Shown here one piece after another: positions 36,361 through 44,908 of a DNA stretch of 64,000 nucleotides. Below the pieces are notes generated by a model. The model had not been told where the DNA came from. It saw only the letters and a list, made by a program, of their open reading frames with translations, and ran no database searches. This DNA is from Vibrio palustris (GTDB lineage: Bacteria; Pseudomonadota; Gammaproteobacteria; Enterobacterales; Vibrionaceae), in the NCBI RefSeq assembly GCF_024346995.1, contig NZ_AP024888.1, positions 124,001 to 188,000 on the forward strand. Direction: 5' to 3'. The position numbers were made by a program, and so were the translations under genes. How positions within the stretch are numbered: position 1 is the stretch's first letter; each line of letters opens with the position of its first letter.

Positions 36361-36883
36361 GCATGAACAAAAGCTATTTATAGATATATATATGCCACTC
36401 ATGGTGGCTGCTTTATTTTCATTTTTGCTTTCTCGTACTCCTGTTGAAATCGCTTTTTTGGGTAAAAGTGGATTAGTGCAGTTAGTCAATGGCTTACTTC
36501 AAATCCTTATCGGCTTTTTCGTTGCGTCCTTGGCGGCAGTTGCAACGTTTCAGCGTCAGGGAATGGATGAGGTGATGAGAGGTAAAGCTCCCACTTTATA
36601 TGGAAAAGATGTCACCCGCAGGCAGTATCTTTGTTATATGTTTGGTTATTTGGCGTTTATGAGCATCGCTGTTTATTTTGGTAGTGGTGTTCTTGAGTTA
36701 ACGATGACAATTTGGAAAGAAATTTTTGGCAACAATTTTACGCAGGTAAAGCTGATAGCTGTTTTTATCTATTTTGCGTTGGTAAGTAATATTATTTTTA
36801 CAACATTACTAGCCTTGCACTTCCTTACAGATCGCATAGTTAGAGACAATGATGTTGAGCCCAATGAGGAACCAGCACCATAA
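36305..36883 (+). CDS. Multi-pass membrane protein, second gene of a two-gene cassette
   Basis: A 192-residue protein with four likely membrane helices (PLMVAALFSFLLS, LVNGLLQILIGFFVASLAAVATF, YLCYMFGYLAFMSIAVYFG, LIAVFIYFALVSNIIFTTLLALHFL) and an acidic tail. The ATG at 36305 has GGTGGA upstream and lies within the previous gene. The stop TAA is inside attC 36878-36970. A coupled soluble protein plus four-helix membrane protein recalls phage-defence pairs such as RexAB and Kiwa in layout only; sequence does not prove any such link. Confidence 0.75.
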   Translation: MLKATTKKLLKPLYYLRIKHEQKLFIDIYMPLMVAALFSFLLSRTPVEIAFLGKSGLVQLVNGLLQILIGFFVASLAAVATFQRQGMDEVMRGKAPTLYGKDVTRRQYLCYMFGYLAFMSIAVYFGSGVLELTMTIWKEIFGNNFTQVKLIAVFIYFALVSNIIFTTLLALHFLTDRIVRDNDVEPNEEPAP

Positions 36884-36970
36884 CAAGCATCAACCGACCA
36901 TCCGAAGTATTACTCAAATTGCTGCATATTTACGTGCCACTTTTGTCTGCGGCTGTGCTGGGCGTTATAT
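36878..36970 (+). repeat. attC recombination site
   Basis: 93 bp from CCATAAC to GTTATAT. GCA-T-CAACCG near the left end pairs with CGGCTGTGC near the right end, leaving an unpaired T. Confidence 0.75.
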
Positions 36971-37004
36971 TTTTAATTGGCGAGGTTAGGCTCTAAGGAT
37001 AAAG

Positions 37005-37991
37005 ATGTATATTGAGTCAAAAGAAAAAATTTACTATAGCAACAAAGAACCAATTCCGTTGGATGATGTTATCGCATCATTACAAGGGTATTCAGAATTA
37101 ATAAAAATGCTTCCAACGGTGCTTGAACATCTTGATGAAAGCCTCGCTATCGAAGACATTAAGGTTTACGTTAATGAGGTCAGTAAAGGTAGCCTTTGGG
37201 AAGTTTTACTAATTGGTTTAGCTTTTGGTAGTCAGCAATCACTAGACTGCCACTTAACTGGTGTAAACGACTGGGCTCATGAAAAACTTATGAATGTAGG
37301 AATAACTAACAAGAATATTCGAAACGGCTTGATTGTACTAGTAGCGATACTTGCTGTAACAGGAGCCTCTATGGCTCTTGACCATATGAAGAAGCTGCTT
37401 GGCGGGCGCGACGAGAGCACTGCTACAATCCAAGCAAACAATAACATATTCATTAATATCGGAGCTGAAGCATACGGTACAACTCCAGATGTAATTCAGT
37501 CTGCAATTGCTCATGCAATTGAGGTGCATGGTCAAACAAAGGTTGCCAAAGAAGCAAGAAAAATTATTGCACCAGCTAAGTTAGAGCAGGGAGCTGAAGT
37601 TAAGTTTTTCTCTGGTGCCAATGCATCTGATTCACCAATAGTCACTTTTGATAGTGAGTTGGTGGAGGCTCTTCCCAGTTATGATTTTAATGAGGGTGAT
37701 GTATCTATCCCTCAAAATAACGTCGATGTTTACATTACCAGTATGGATCTGGAGCGTCATAAAACTGGCTGGGCTGCCCATATTCCTTCTATCTCCGAAA
37801 ACAAAAGGATTCCAATTAGTTTTAACTCAGACGAAAATCTTGAGCAAATTGCTTTTGAGAGAAACTATAAAGCCAATATTACAGTCGTATATGGGCGAGA
37901 CAAAAAATCTGGAGACTTAAAACCAAAGCGTGCGTTGATCACTTTGTTAGGACAGAAGCTCGAAAAAGGTTTTAAAGACAAAAAGATATAA
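37005..37991 (+). CDS. Unrecognised membrane-anchored cassette protein
   Basis: A 328-residue protein. Residues about 1-80 are a helical N-terminal domain (IPLDDVIASLQGYSELIKMLPTVLEHL, then VYVNEVSKGSLWEVLLIGLAFG). One membrane helix lies near 107-125 (GLIVLVAILAVTGASMALD), followed by a Gly/Asn-rich linker and a C-terminal beta-rich domain with VDVYITSMDLERHKTGWAAHI. No family recognised. It follows the attC at 36878-36970 and ends against a truncated attC left end. The single central helix suggests a membrane-tethered effector or sensor (inference). Confidence 0.7.
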   Translation: MYIESKEKIYYSNKEPIPLDDVIASLQGYSELIKMLPTVLEHLDESLAIEDIKVYVNEVSKGSLWEVLLIGLAFGSQQSLDCHLTGVNDWAHEKLMNVGITNKNIRNGLIVLVAILAVTGASMALDHMKKLLGGRDESTATIQANNNIFINIGAEAYGTTPDVIQSAIAHAIEVHGQTKVAKEARKIIAPAKLEQGAEVKFFSGANASDSPIVTFDSELVEALPSYDFNEGDVSIPQNNVDVYITSMDLERHKTGWAAHIPSISENKRIPISFNSDENLEQIAFERNYKANITVVYGRDKKSGDLKPKRALITLLGQKLEKGFKDKKI

Positions 37992-38261
37992 CAAACGTTA
38001 AGGTGCCAAGGTGATTTTTCTTATATGAATTAATGTTAATAAGTCATTTAAGCTAAACAGCTTTGTCCTGAAATTCCCGTTCAGACTCAAAAACCACAAT
38101 AATGCGGTTTAAGTTTCTTCATGCTCATAGAGCCTGCCATTTAGTGATAGCAAATCGTACAATACAGTGGCGATATTGTATTCGGCCGTCACTGTATCGT
38201 CATATTCCAGGTTTGTTTTTATCCATTTCTAATTTCATTCTGTTTTTGCTCGTTTTCCTAG
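37992..38261. other. Truncated attC left end and non-coding stretch
   Basis: ATATAACAAACGTTAAGGTG around 37985-38004 is an attC left end without a matching right end. From about 38175 the sequence is homologous to 57325-57440 (CCGTCACTGTATCG, TTTGTTTTTAT), extending repeat B leftward. No gene is apparent. Confidence 0.5.
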
Positions 38262-38375
38262 GGGCGGTTGCGTAAACTCACAAAACCGACTTGGATATAA
38301 CGGATAGTGTTGTTAGCTTCTATTAATAAAAAGTGATTGGTACACACAGCTCTATTCAGCACTATGGATGTTTTA
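38262..38375 (+). repeat. Dispersed repeat, copy B
   Basis: GGGCGGTTGCGTAAACTCA...TAACGGATAGTGTTG...TTAGCTTCTATTAATAA matches copy D (57409-57516), and TCTATTCAGCACTATGGATGT matches copy A. Confidence 0.75.
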
Positions 38376-38449
38376 TTAGTATCGTAAGTATTATTGTGCA
38401 TTGAGTGGTCGGAGCGAGTGCTCAGAGCAAAACTCCAAGCACTATACAC

Positions 38450-40036
38450 TTAAGCAACGGCTGATTGCTGTTGTTCTTTTTCAATAGCTAAGCTTTCACG
38501 GTATTCAGCGGCTTCTGCTTTTAACGTCCAGTGAGCGTCAGAAACACCATGCTGCTCAACTGCTTGTTTAACTTCAGCAATTGTTGTTCTGAAGAACTCT
38601 TTGCGAGGATTAATTTTATTAACTGATTTGAGATTAAATTTATGGTGTAGTTCTTTCTCCAGAGCAGGGGCATCATCGCTGTAGATCATGGCATGAACAT
38701 CAAAAGCAAATGGAACAGATGCATCACCTAACTCTTTTACGCGATCCATAGGTTCTAGCCTACGAGTCATACCAATCTTGAAGACCTCTTCGCCAAAACT
38801 ACCAACATTACTAATTACATAAACATGTCCTCTTCGAGTTTGTTGTGCCATAGAAAGTGCACGTTGTCCTTTTTCTTCTGCTTCGTGTAATTTGGTTTCG
38901 AGTTCTGCCAATTTAGCTTCATATTGTGCTTTTTGCTCTTCAGTTGCATGAGCAAGCTCAGAGCGGGCTTTTTCAAGCGCTTTTTGTATAAGACGCTCTT
39001 CTTTTTCAGCCTCTTTACGTGCTTTTTCCATTTCACGGATTGCTCGCTCTTCCTCACGTATTTGGGCTTTTATTTCAGCTTGCTCTTCTCGTTCTATTTT
39101 CTTCAATTCAAACGTAGCAACAGCCCATTTCAATTCAGTTAAGCGGGCATCTAAATATTCTTGATTTATGCGGGCATTTCTAAATGGAGCACCGTTATGA
39201 TTTACCAGAGCGAATGCATCAATTATTTCTTGTTTTATTTTCCCAAAGTTGTCGTGTTTAACTTTTGATAGGGCGCTGTCTACTTTTCCGTTAAATGCAT
39301 CAACAGCAAAGTGAATTGCATATGTTTTCCGGTTGATTTCGGCATAATCACAAGAGCCAGCATGGTTTTCTTTAACCATATCTCGAACGCGTTTTCTAGC
39401 CGCTTTTAATTCTTCACCTGCTTCTTTATGACCGAACTCATCAGCTAAGTCGTCGAGTACCGAATGATTTGGAATAATGTAATCATCTTTATAGCCATCA
39501 ATAGTGTTACGCATTGCTCGGATAGCTTTTTCATAAGAATCAGCTTTAGCTTTTGCTTCATATGCATCGTCCGCAATTTCTTTGGCTTGGGATTCCGCAA
39601 AATTAATAACTTTAGTTGCTTCTTTACGTGCATCGTTCTTGATTGTCTCAGATTTTTCTTTTGAGTCTTTTACTCGCTGTGTTGCTTCTGAAAGTAGAAC
39701 TTTAGCATCTTGACGAATTTTTTCGGCCTCCGCTTCTGCATTAGCAACTAATTTTAAAGAAATTTCGCGTTTAGATGCTGCATCTTCTTCTACTTCATCA
39801 AGTAACTCAGCAGCATGCTTTTCAATATCTGTTATTGGAGTGTATTTGGTAATTAAAGCATCTCGCTCTTTTTCTATCTCTGCAATTCGAGTATGGAGCT
39901 GTTTAATATGCTGATTAGATTCAGCCAGCTTTAATTCGAACTTTTTTCGTCTTTTTTTTCCTATTACCAAAGAAGTTATAAGTAAAATTAAAGGTAAAAA
40001 GAAGATTGTAAGAGCGAAGATAGTACTTGATTCCAT
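38450..40036 (-). CDS. DUF4041 coiled-coil protein with C-terminal GIY-YIG (T5orf172/MUG113) domain
   Basis: A 528-residue protein on the strand opposite to the cassettes. It has an N-terminal membrane helix (IFALTIFFLPLILLITSLVIG), a long coiled coil (about residues 25-190), a DUF4041-type segment (residues about 190-320), a second charged coiled coil (EEERAIREMEKARKEAEKE), then a GIY-YIG-like domain starting RGHVYVISNVGSFGEEVFKIGMTRRLEPMDRVKELGDASVPF and ending with ALEKELHHKF and RKEFF. GIY-YIG folds are often nucleases. Start at 40036 after AAGGT. Role unknown; defence is plausible. Confidence 0.85.
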   Translation of the reverse strand: MESSTIFALTIFFLPLILLITSLVIGKKRRKKFELKLAESNQHIKQLHTRIAEIEKERDALITKYTPITDIEKHAAELLDEVEEDAASKREISLKLVANAEAEAEKIRQDAKVLLSEATQRVKDSKEKSETIKNDARKEATKVINFAESQAKEIADDAYEAKAKADSYEKAIRAMRNTIDGYKDDYIIPNHSVLDDLADEFGHKEAGEELKAARKRVRDMVKENHAGSCDYAEINRKTYAIHFAVDAFNGKVDSALSKVKHDNFGKIKQEIIDAFALVNHNGAPFRNARINQEYLDARLTELKWAVATFELKKIEREEQAEIKAQIREEERAIREMEKARKEAEKEERLIQKALEKARSELAHATEEQKAQYEAKLAELETKLHEAEEKGQRALSMAQQTRRGHVYVISNVGSFGEEVFKIGMTRRLEPMDRVKELGDASVPFAFDVHAMIYSDDAPALEKELHHKFNLKSVNKINPRKEFFRTTIAEVKQAVEQHGVSDAHWTLKAEAAEYRESLAIEKEQQQSAVA

Positions 40037-40248
40037 TGCTATACCTTGATTGTAAAATAAAGAAGACATCCATACCTTATACTATATCATGGCGATGTTG
40101 CCTAAATCAGTTGAACCTTTTCCGAGTTCTGCGATCTTACCCTTTGTGATTGTTAGAGCGGTGATAACATAAGTAAATAGACATCCATGTTTTATAGTCG
40201 GGCAATTGATTCAAAATGGCTTTTAGGGAATCCGTCATATTTTCGTTC

Positions 40249-40296
40249 GTCTAACAAAACATTGCAGTGGAAGAGCCGCTGAATGCGGCGTTAGAC
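40249..40296 (+). repeat. Minimal attC site (48 bp)
   Basis: R'' GTCTAAC and R' GTTAGAC are exact complements. CATT-G-CAG pairs with CTGAATG, leaving one unpaired G. Both spacers are four bases and the terminal loop only about eleven, so all attC parts are present in minimal length. Confidence 0.85.
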
Positions 40297-40312
40297 TCAT
40301 AAGGTAAGTATC

Positions 40313-41200
40313 TTGAAAATTTTTGAATTTAAAGAAAGTAATCGAGGGAAACTGAGAGAGTTTCAAGATCACCATGGTATCAAACGGATACCACTTTTTG
40401 AGCGAGCTTCTGGTGATGGAGAAACGCTATTTTTGGAATTGAATAGTACGATTCAGGGTATAGCAACGGTCACTAAGAATGGCTTTCACCCGAAATATGA
40501 CCATTTATACTTCGCCGTCGCTAATAGAGACAGCGAAGTTACGCAGAAATTATATAGAAGTCTCATTGAAAGAAGAGTGGCAGGTTCTCCACCCCTTCAA
40601 ATAATGTATGAAGAATCAGATGTGAAGGAGCAAAGGCCGTTCACTGAAAAGTTTGGTTTTTCATTAACTCTTACGTGTAATTGTCCTCAGATCGATGTTG
40701 GTAAGAGTTTGGATAAGATTTCTGAGGTACGCTTACCTTCCGAGTTCCGTGTGCTCCGGTACAACCAGCTAGACAGGGATGAAAAAGCTGCGCTCCGTGA
40801 GTTTCGATTAAGTGGTTATGTTAAAACGCACTCGTGGAGTCCACCAATCGATATCGGTGATGAACTCTGGAAGCGTACAGATTTGAGTCCAGAATCTGAT
40901 GAAATATCATGGTGCGTATTTGCAGGAGATAGTCCACTTCTATGTTCGGATGGTCATATTGATGGTGATGAATTTTGGCTAGGCTGGGGATGGCATGCAG
41001 ACGAAGATGAAACCCACGAAATAGTAGGCCAAGCATGGTCAAAGGTACTGAGTCTGCAGTTATTATACTGTCAGCGTAATGGGAAACGGATGTTTGGTGA
41101 GTTTGACTCAACGGATAAATACGCCCAAGTAAAAAGTGACATATTGGTCCACCTTACCAAAGATACGAAATATATATTTCAACAAAAGGTTATGTGTTAA
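40313..41200 (+). CDS. GNAT-like two-domain cassette protein
   Basis: A 295-residue protein starting with TTG, with AAGGTAAG upstream. The N-terminal half resembles a GNAT fold (LFLELNSTIQGIATVTKNGFHPKYDHLYFAVANRDSEVTQKLYRSL and EKFGFSLTL). The second half is another GNAT-like unit (FRVLRYNQLDRDEKAALREFRLSGYVKTHSW, then WCVFAGDSPLLCSDGHIDGDEFWLGWGW). Neither half shows a clear Q/RxxGxG/A motif, so acetyl-CoA binding is uncertain. It sits directly behind the minimal attC site. Confidence 0.6.
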   Translation: MKIFEFKESNRGKLREFQDHHGIKRIPLFERASGDGETLFLELNSTIQGIATVTKNGFHPKYDHLYFAVANRDSEVTQKLYRSLIERRVAGSPPLQIMYEESDVKEQRPFTEKFGFSLTLTCNCPQIDVGKSLDKISEVRLPSEFRVLRYNQLDRDEKAALREFRLSGYVKTHSWSPPIDIGDELWKRTDLSPESDEISWCVFAGDSPLLCSDGHIDGDEFWLGWGWHADEDETHEIVGQAWSKVLSLQLLYCQRNGKRMFGEFDSTDKYAQVKSDILVHLTKDTKYIFQQKVMC

Positions 41201-41252
41201 GAGTGTCCTACTTATGCTACGAGCATGGCGTCAGGATGATATTATAGGTGTC

Positions 41253-41332
41253 TTGGTATAGCGCTTTAATAAAAAGTGATGGATGAATGTATGGATATCG
41301 ATGTGCACAGCACTATTAAATGTTATGTTTAC
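41253..41332 (+). repeat. Dispersed repeat, copy C (short)
   Basis: AATAAAAAGTGATGGATGAATGTATGGATATCGATGTG matches the first codons of the LysR gene in copy D. Its right part (CACAGCACTATTAAATGTTATG) merges with the cassette-leader motif seen at 48910. Confidence 0.65.
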
Positions 41333-41351
41333 AGTCAGATAAGGGGTAGTT

Positions 41352-41984
41352 TTGAAAATATATTTTGCTATTTTTGACAAAGTTGAAGAATTAGATTTAG
41401 TTGGCTCATGGGAACTTATTGGGCTTTTAGCTGAAATGAAACTTTGTGAACCTCCTAAACTTATTTCGTTAAATTCTATGAACCCTTCGGGTGAGCATGG
41501 AATGAGGTTTAATGCTGATATACATTTTACTGAAAATATTTTTCCTGATGTTTTAATTGTTCCTGGGGGGAGTGGCGCGAGGTTGGCGATGGAAGATTCT
41601 GATGTAATTCAATATTTACAAGAGACTAGTAGTCAATCTCACAGTATTTTATCTATTTGCACTGGCATGTACTTAATGCAAAGAGCTGGACTCTTTACTA
41701 ACAAAAAAGCGACAACACATTGGGCGTTTCTTGATGAACTAAAACAAGATACCTCCGTTGAGGTTATCGAGGAGCGTTATATTAAAGACGGTAATATCTG
41801 GTCATCTGCAGGTGTTTCTGCAGGTATGGATATGACTTTAGCATTTGTTGCTGATTATTTTGATGAGGCTGTAGCGTCGGAAATACAATTGAATGCTGAG
41901 TATTTTCCATCACCTAAAATTTATGGTGATGCAGCGGTTTCTAACTCTAAAGTATCAAAATATATAAAGAAGGCTGTAGAGTAA
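41352..41984 (+). CDS. DJ-1/PfpI family protein (class I glutamine amidotransferase-like)
   Basis: A 210-residue protein starting with TTG, AAGGGG upstream. VLIVPGGSGAR and the nucleophile elbow SICTGMYLMQRAGLFTNKKATTHW identify the DJ-1/PfpI superfamily, with the reactive Cys near residue 103 and His just after. Members include chaperones, glyoxalases and isonitrile hydratase-like enzymes; the latter group shows the same ATTHW pattern. It is a single-gene cassette bounded on the right by a full attC. Confidence 0.87.
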   Translation: MKIYFAIFDKVEELDLVGSWELIGLLAEMKLCEPPKLISLNSMNPSGEHGMRFNADIHFTENIFPDVLIVPGGSGARLAMEDSDVIQYLQETSSQSHSILSICTGMYLMQRAGLFTNKKATTHWAFLDELKQDTSVEVIEERYIKDGNIWSSAGVSAGMDMTLAFVADYFDEAVASEIQLNAEYFPSPKIYGDAAVSNSKVSKYIKKAVE

Positions 41985-41989
41985 TGTAA

Positions 41990-42109
41990 ACATAACAAGA
42001 AGCTGCACCTGACAAATATTGCTACGCTCATTTTTGTGTATGTCGCGTAACTCCATTTTACACAAAAATGGTCTCCGCAAAATTTTTGCAGGTGAGCTTG
42101 GCGTTATAC
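41990..42109 (+). repeat. attC recombination site, VCR-like length
   Basis: 120 bp from ACATAAC to GTTATAC. AGCT-G-CACCTG pairs with CAGGTGAGCT, leaving an unpaired G. The loop contains a further hairpin ATTTTTGTGTA/TACACAAAAAT. Confidence 0.85.
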
Positions 42110-42132
42110 GCTATTCATAATTTGGAAGTATC

Positions 42133-42444
42133 GTGGAAATAATTAGAAGTAAAGAATTCAAATCTGAACGCGCTTGGGGTGCAAAAGACATCGCAAATAT
42201 GAACGGTATTACGACGCGCTTGCATTGGACGGATCAACCTTATAAGTGGCATGTAAATGACGGCGAAGAAGTATTTGTTGTTTTAGATGGCGTTGTTGAA
42301 ATGTTGTTTAAAGAAAATGGAATTGAGCAATCATCTGTTTTAAGAACAGGTGATATATTTTATGCGTCTATTGGAACTGAGCATGTTGCGCATCCGCGTG
42401 GTGAAGCTCGAATATTAGTCGTAGAATCGGAAGGAAGCGTATAA
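42133..42444 (+). CDS. Cupin-domain protein
   Basis: A 103-residue cupin starting with GTG after GGAAG. The beta-barrel motifs are recognisable as KWHVNDGEEVFVVLDGVVEMLF (motif 1, with the His and Glu positions) and GDIFYASIGTEHVAHPRGEARILVVE (motif 2, with His). Such small cupins may bind a metal and a small molecule; no catalytic role can be deduced. The stop TAA lies in the attC left end. Confidence 0.85.
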   Translation: MEIIRSKEFKSERAWGAKDIANMNGITTRLHWTDQPYKWHVNDGEEVFVVLDGVVEMLFKENGIEQSSVLRTGDIFYASIGTEHVAHPRGEARILVVESEGSV

Positions 42445-42530
42445 CAAGTCGTTTAAACGGAATAAAAACAGTTGGCTATCGCTTCACGATTATAGCCAAC
42501 GATTTTTATCCGCTTAACGAGGCGTTAGGT
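42439..42530 (+). repeat. attC recombination site
   Basis: 92 bp from GTATAAC to GTTAGGT. TCGTT-T-AAACGG pairs with CCGCTTAACGA, and the loop contains a perfect GTTGGCTAT/ATAGCCAAC stem. Confidence 0.87.
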
Positions 42531-42548
42531 GTATAATGGAGAACAATT

Positions 42549-43019
42549 TTGCAGCAGGTATTTTTTATCGAACAATCAGTGGCTGGTAGGTGTGGTCCCG
42601 ACAATTGTATGTGGGATCTCAATGAACTATACAATAACAACGTAGTTGCCATTCTATCTGTGAATGACGGTGAAATGGTGCATGTTTCTCTTCTCGACTC
42701 ATTGGGTATTACCTATAAAAACGTTCCGCTTTCGAGTAATGCCCCACCTCTTGATGGTGATCTAGATCTTTGCTTAAACACTCTCCCACAAATAGTCGAT
42801 TTCATTGAGAACCACGAGCGCAATGGTGTGGTTGTTATTCACTGCAAATCAGGTAAAGATCGCACTGGTCTAGCTTTGGCTGCATATTTAATGAGCAAAA
42901 AAAAACTGTCCCCTAAAGAAGCTATTCACGTGATTAAACAGGCAAGGAGTATTGCTTTTACTGCGCCAGGTTGGGACGAATTTGCGCTCAAGGTACTGAT
43001 CGCGTTGAAAAACACCTAA
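42549..43019 (+). CDS. Dual-specificity/tyrosine phosphatase-like protein
   Basis: A 156-residue protein starting with TTG after GGAGAAC. VVIHCKSGKDRTGLALAAYLM carries the CX5R signature (Cys near residue 98, Arg six on), and the general acid may be the Asp in the loop PPLDGDLD. The fold is that of small cysteine-based phosphatases that act on phosphoproteins or phosphoinositide-like compounds. The stop lies in the left end of the following attC. Confidence 0.87.
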   Translation: MQQVFFIEQSVAGRCGPDNCMWDLNELYNNNVVAILSVNDGEMVHVSLLDSLGITYKNVPLSSNAPPLDGDLDLCLNTLPQIVDFIENHERNGVVVIHCKSGKDRTGLALAAYLMSKKKLSPKEAIHVIKQARSIAFTAPGWDEFALKVLIALKNT

Positions 43020-43139
43020 CAAATTGTTCAAGAGTGATTCGGCACGCATGGCATTTTTACTATGCGTTAGTTTTAGTGGTTAAGGTGTTATGCGGCGGCT
43101 TCGGTATTGCGTGCCTCACACCTTAACAAGGCGTTATAA
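43014..43139 (+). repeat. attC recombination site, VCR-like
   Basis: 126 bp from ACCTAAC to GTTATAA. TTGTT-C-AAGAGTG pairs with CACACCTTAACAA, leaving an unpaired C. Confidence 0.87.
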
Positions 43140-43162
43140 AGCTCGAAGAAAAAGGAAATTTC

Positions 43163-43672
43163 GTGGAAATTCGAACAGGTAAACTTGAAGATGTTGCTGG
43201 TATCACCGACATCTTTAATTTTTATATTGAACACACCAATTCACGTTTTGAGGAAGTTCCATTTACTCTGGAAAATCGTCAGAAATGGTTTTCTCAGTTT
43301 TCTAGCACTACCAAATATCAACTATATGTAGCCACAGAAAACGGCGTGTTGATAGGTTTTGCATGTTCCCAACAGTACAGAGCAATTTCAGCTTTTGACG
43401 ACACCGTAGAAGTGACCGTTTATCTGGCACAAGAAGCAAAGGGGAAAGGTTTAGGTTCTAAACTATATACTCAGTTGTTCTCATCAATTCGTGCCTATGG
43501 TGTCCATCGTGTATTGTCGGGTGTTGCATTACCAAACGACGCATCAGTTGCATTACATAAACGGTTTGGTTTCAGAGAAGTCGGAGTTTTCAATGAATAT
43601 GCGAAGAAACATGGGCAGTACATAAGCTCAGTGTGGCTAGAAAAGGCGTTTAACGTAGAGTCCTCTTTATAA
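43163..43672 (+). CDS. GNAT N-acetyltransferase, phosphinothricin-acetyltransferase-like
   Basis: A 169-residue protein starting with GTG after AAAGGAAA. DVAGITDIFNFYIEHTNSRFEEVPFTLENRQKWF is the N-terminal pattern of the Pat/YncA subgroup. VTVYLAQEAKGKGLGSKLYTQLF is the acetyl-CoA-binding motif, and NDASVALHKRFGFREVG follows. Likely substrates are amino acids or amino-acid analogues. Its downstream attC is cut off by an IS110 remnant. Confidence 0.88.
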   Translation: MEIRTGKLEDVAGITDIFNFYIEHTNSRFEEVPFTLENRQKWFSQFSSTTKYQLYVATENGVLIGFACSQQYRAISAFDDTVEVTVYLAQEAKGKGLGSKLYTQLFSSIRAYGVHRVLSGVALPNDASVALHKRFGFREVGVFNEYAKKHGQYISSVWLEKAFNVESSL

Positions 43673-43694
43673 CAAACGAGTATGGCGTCAATAG

Positions 43695-44085
<391 letters not shown>

Positions 44086-44105
44086 AATGGGATTAATGGT
44101 TGAGT

Positions 44106-44345
44106 GAAGTGCCTTAGGAAGTTGTTGTTAATAAATAAGACACCCATATTTTATAAATGAGCAATGTTTTCGCTGTCATCGTACTATTCATTTCGATGTG
44201 GCGTTTGAATTAGCAAGTTGTTCTAGAATTTGTTAGGGAAATTCACTGTGTTACTCGATATTTTCGATACTCAGGCAGGATGAAGGCGTAGCAATGCAGT
44301 GCAGTCATTGCAGACTAATGATATACGTGAAGAGGTAAGGAAATC
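44106..44345. other. Non-coding stretch after the IS110 remnant
   Basis: No gene is apparent. AATAAGACACCCATATTTTATA near 44130 recurs with changes near 40170 (AATAGACATCCATGTTTTATA), a short repeated motif of unknown meaning. Confidence 0.35.
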
Positions 44346-44852
44346 ATGAAGTTTCGAGTTAGAAAGGCGTTAATAGACGATGTAGATGGAATCGCACATA
44401 TCCATGTGAGTTCATGGGCGTATGCGTACAATGGATTGATGCCTAAGAGCTTTATCGACAATTATACATTTGAAAAGCGCCAGAAACTATGGTCAAACAT
44501 CATCAAGCGAGATTTGGCGGTAGTTCTAGTAGCGGAAGGCGATGAAGGGTTATCTGGTTTCTTGTGCTTTGGGCAGCCTAACACTTTTAAAGACACAGAT
44601 GTATATGATCTGAGCTCAATTTACATTGACCCAGATAAAATGGGGGTTGGAATTGGTCAACTGCTCTATGACAAATGTGAGGGTATGCTTCGCACTTTGA
44701 ATGCTCAGAAAGTAATGCTAAGGACGCTTGATAGTAATGAACGCGCTTTAAATTTCTATAGAAAGCAAGGATTTGCTCCTACAGGTGAAAGTTATAACGA
44801 GCAAGCCGATGATGTTGTTCTGAATGATATCGAGTTAGCTAAGGTGCTCTGA
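44346..44852 (+). CDS. GNAT-family N-acetyltransferase
   Basis: A 168-residue acetyltransferase: HIHVSSWAYAYNGLMPKSFIDNY near the N-terminus is a common pattern of this subgroup, LSSIYIDPDKMGVGIGQLLYDKCE is the acetyl-CoA motif, and LDSNERALNFYRKQGFAPTGE is motif B. TAAGGAAATC precedes the ATG. The substrate is unknown. Behind it, only an attC left end (CCTAACAATACG) remains before a transposase fragment. Confidence 0.87.
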   Translation: MKFRVRKALIDDVDGIAHIHVSSWAYAYNGLMPKSFIDNYTFEKRQKLWSNIIKRDLAVVLVAEGDEGLSGFLCFGQPNTFKDTDVYDLSSIYIDPDKMGVGIGQLLYDKCEGMLRTLNAQKVMLRTLDSNERALNFYRKQGFAPTGESYNEQADDVVLNDIELAKVL

Positions 44853-44908
44853 TCCTAACAATACGTAACCGCACAATAAATATGACACCTACACGATAAA
44901 TGTTCTGA

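Noticed and set aside
38258..38449. Minus-strand open frame sharing a 20-residue stretch with one at 57400-57582
   Set aside because: The shared peptide is explained by DNA repeat copies B and D, and at 57400 it lies antisense to a LysR gene. I treat it as repeat DNA and not as a protein family.
43163..43672. Antibiotic (phosphinothricin) resistance gene
   Set aside because: Membership in the Pat-like GNAT subgroup does not establish the substrate, so only the family is stated.
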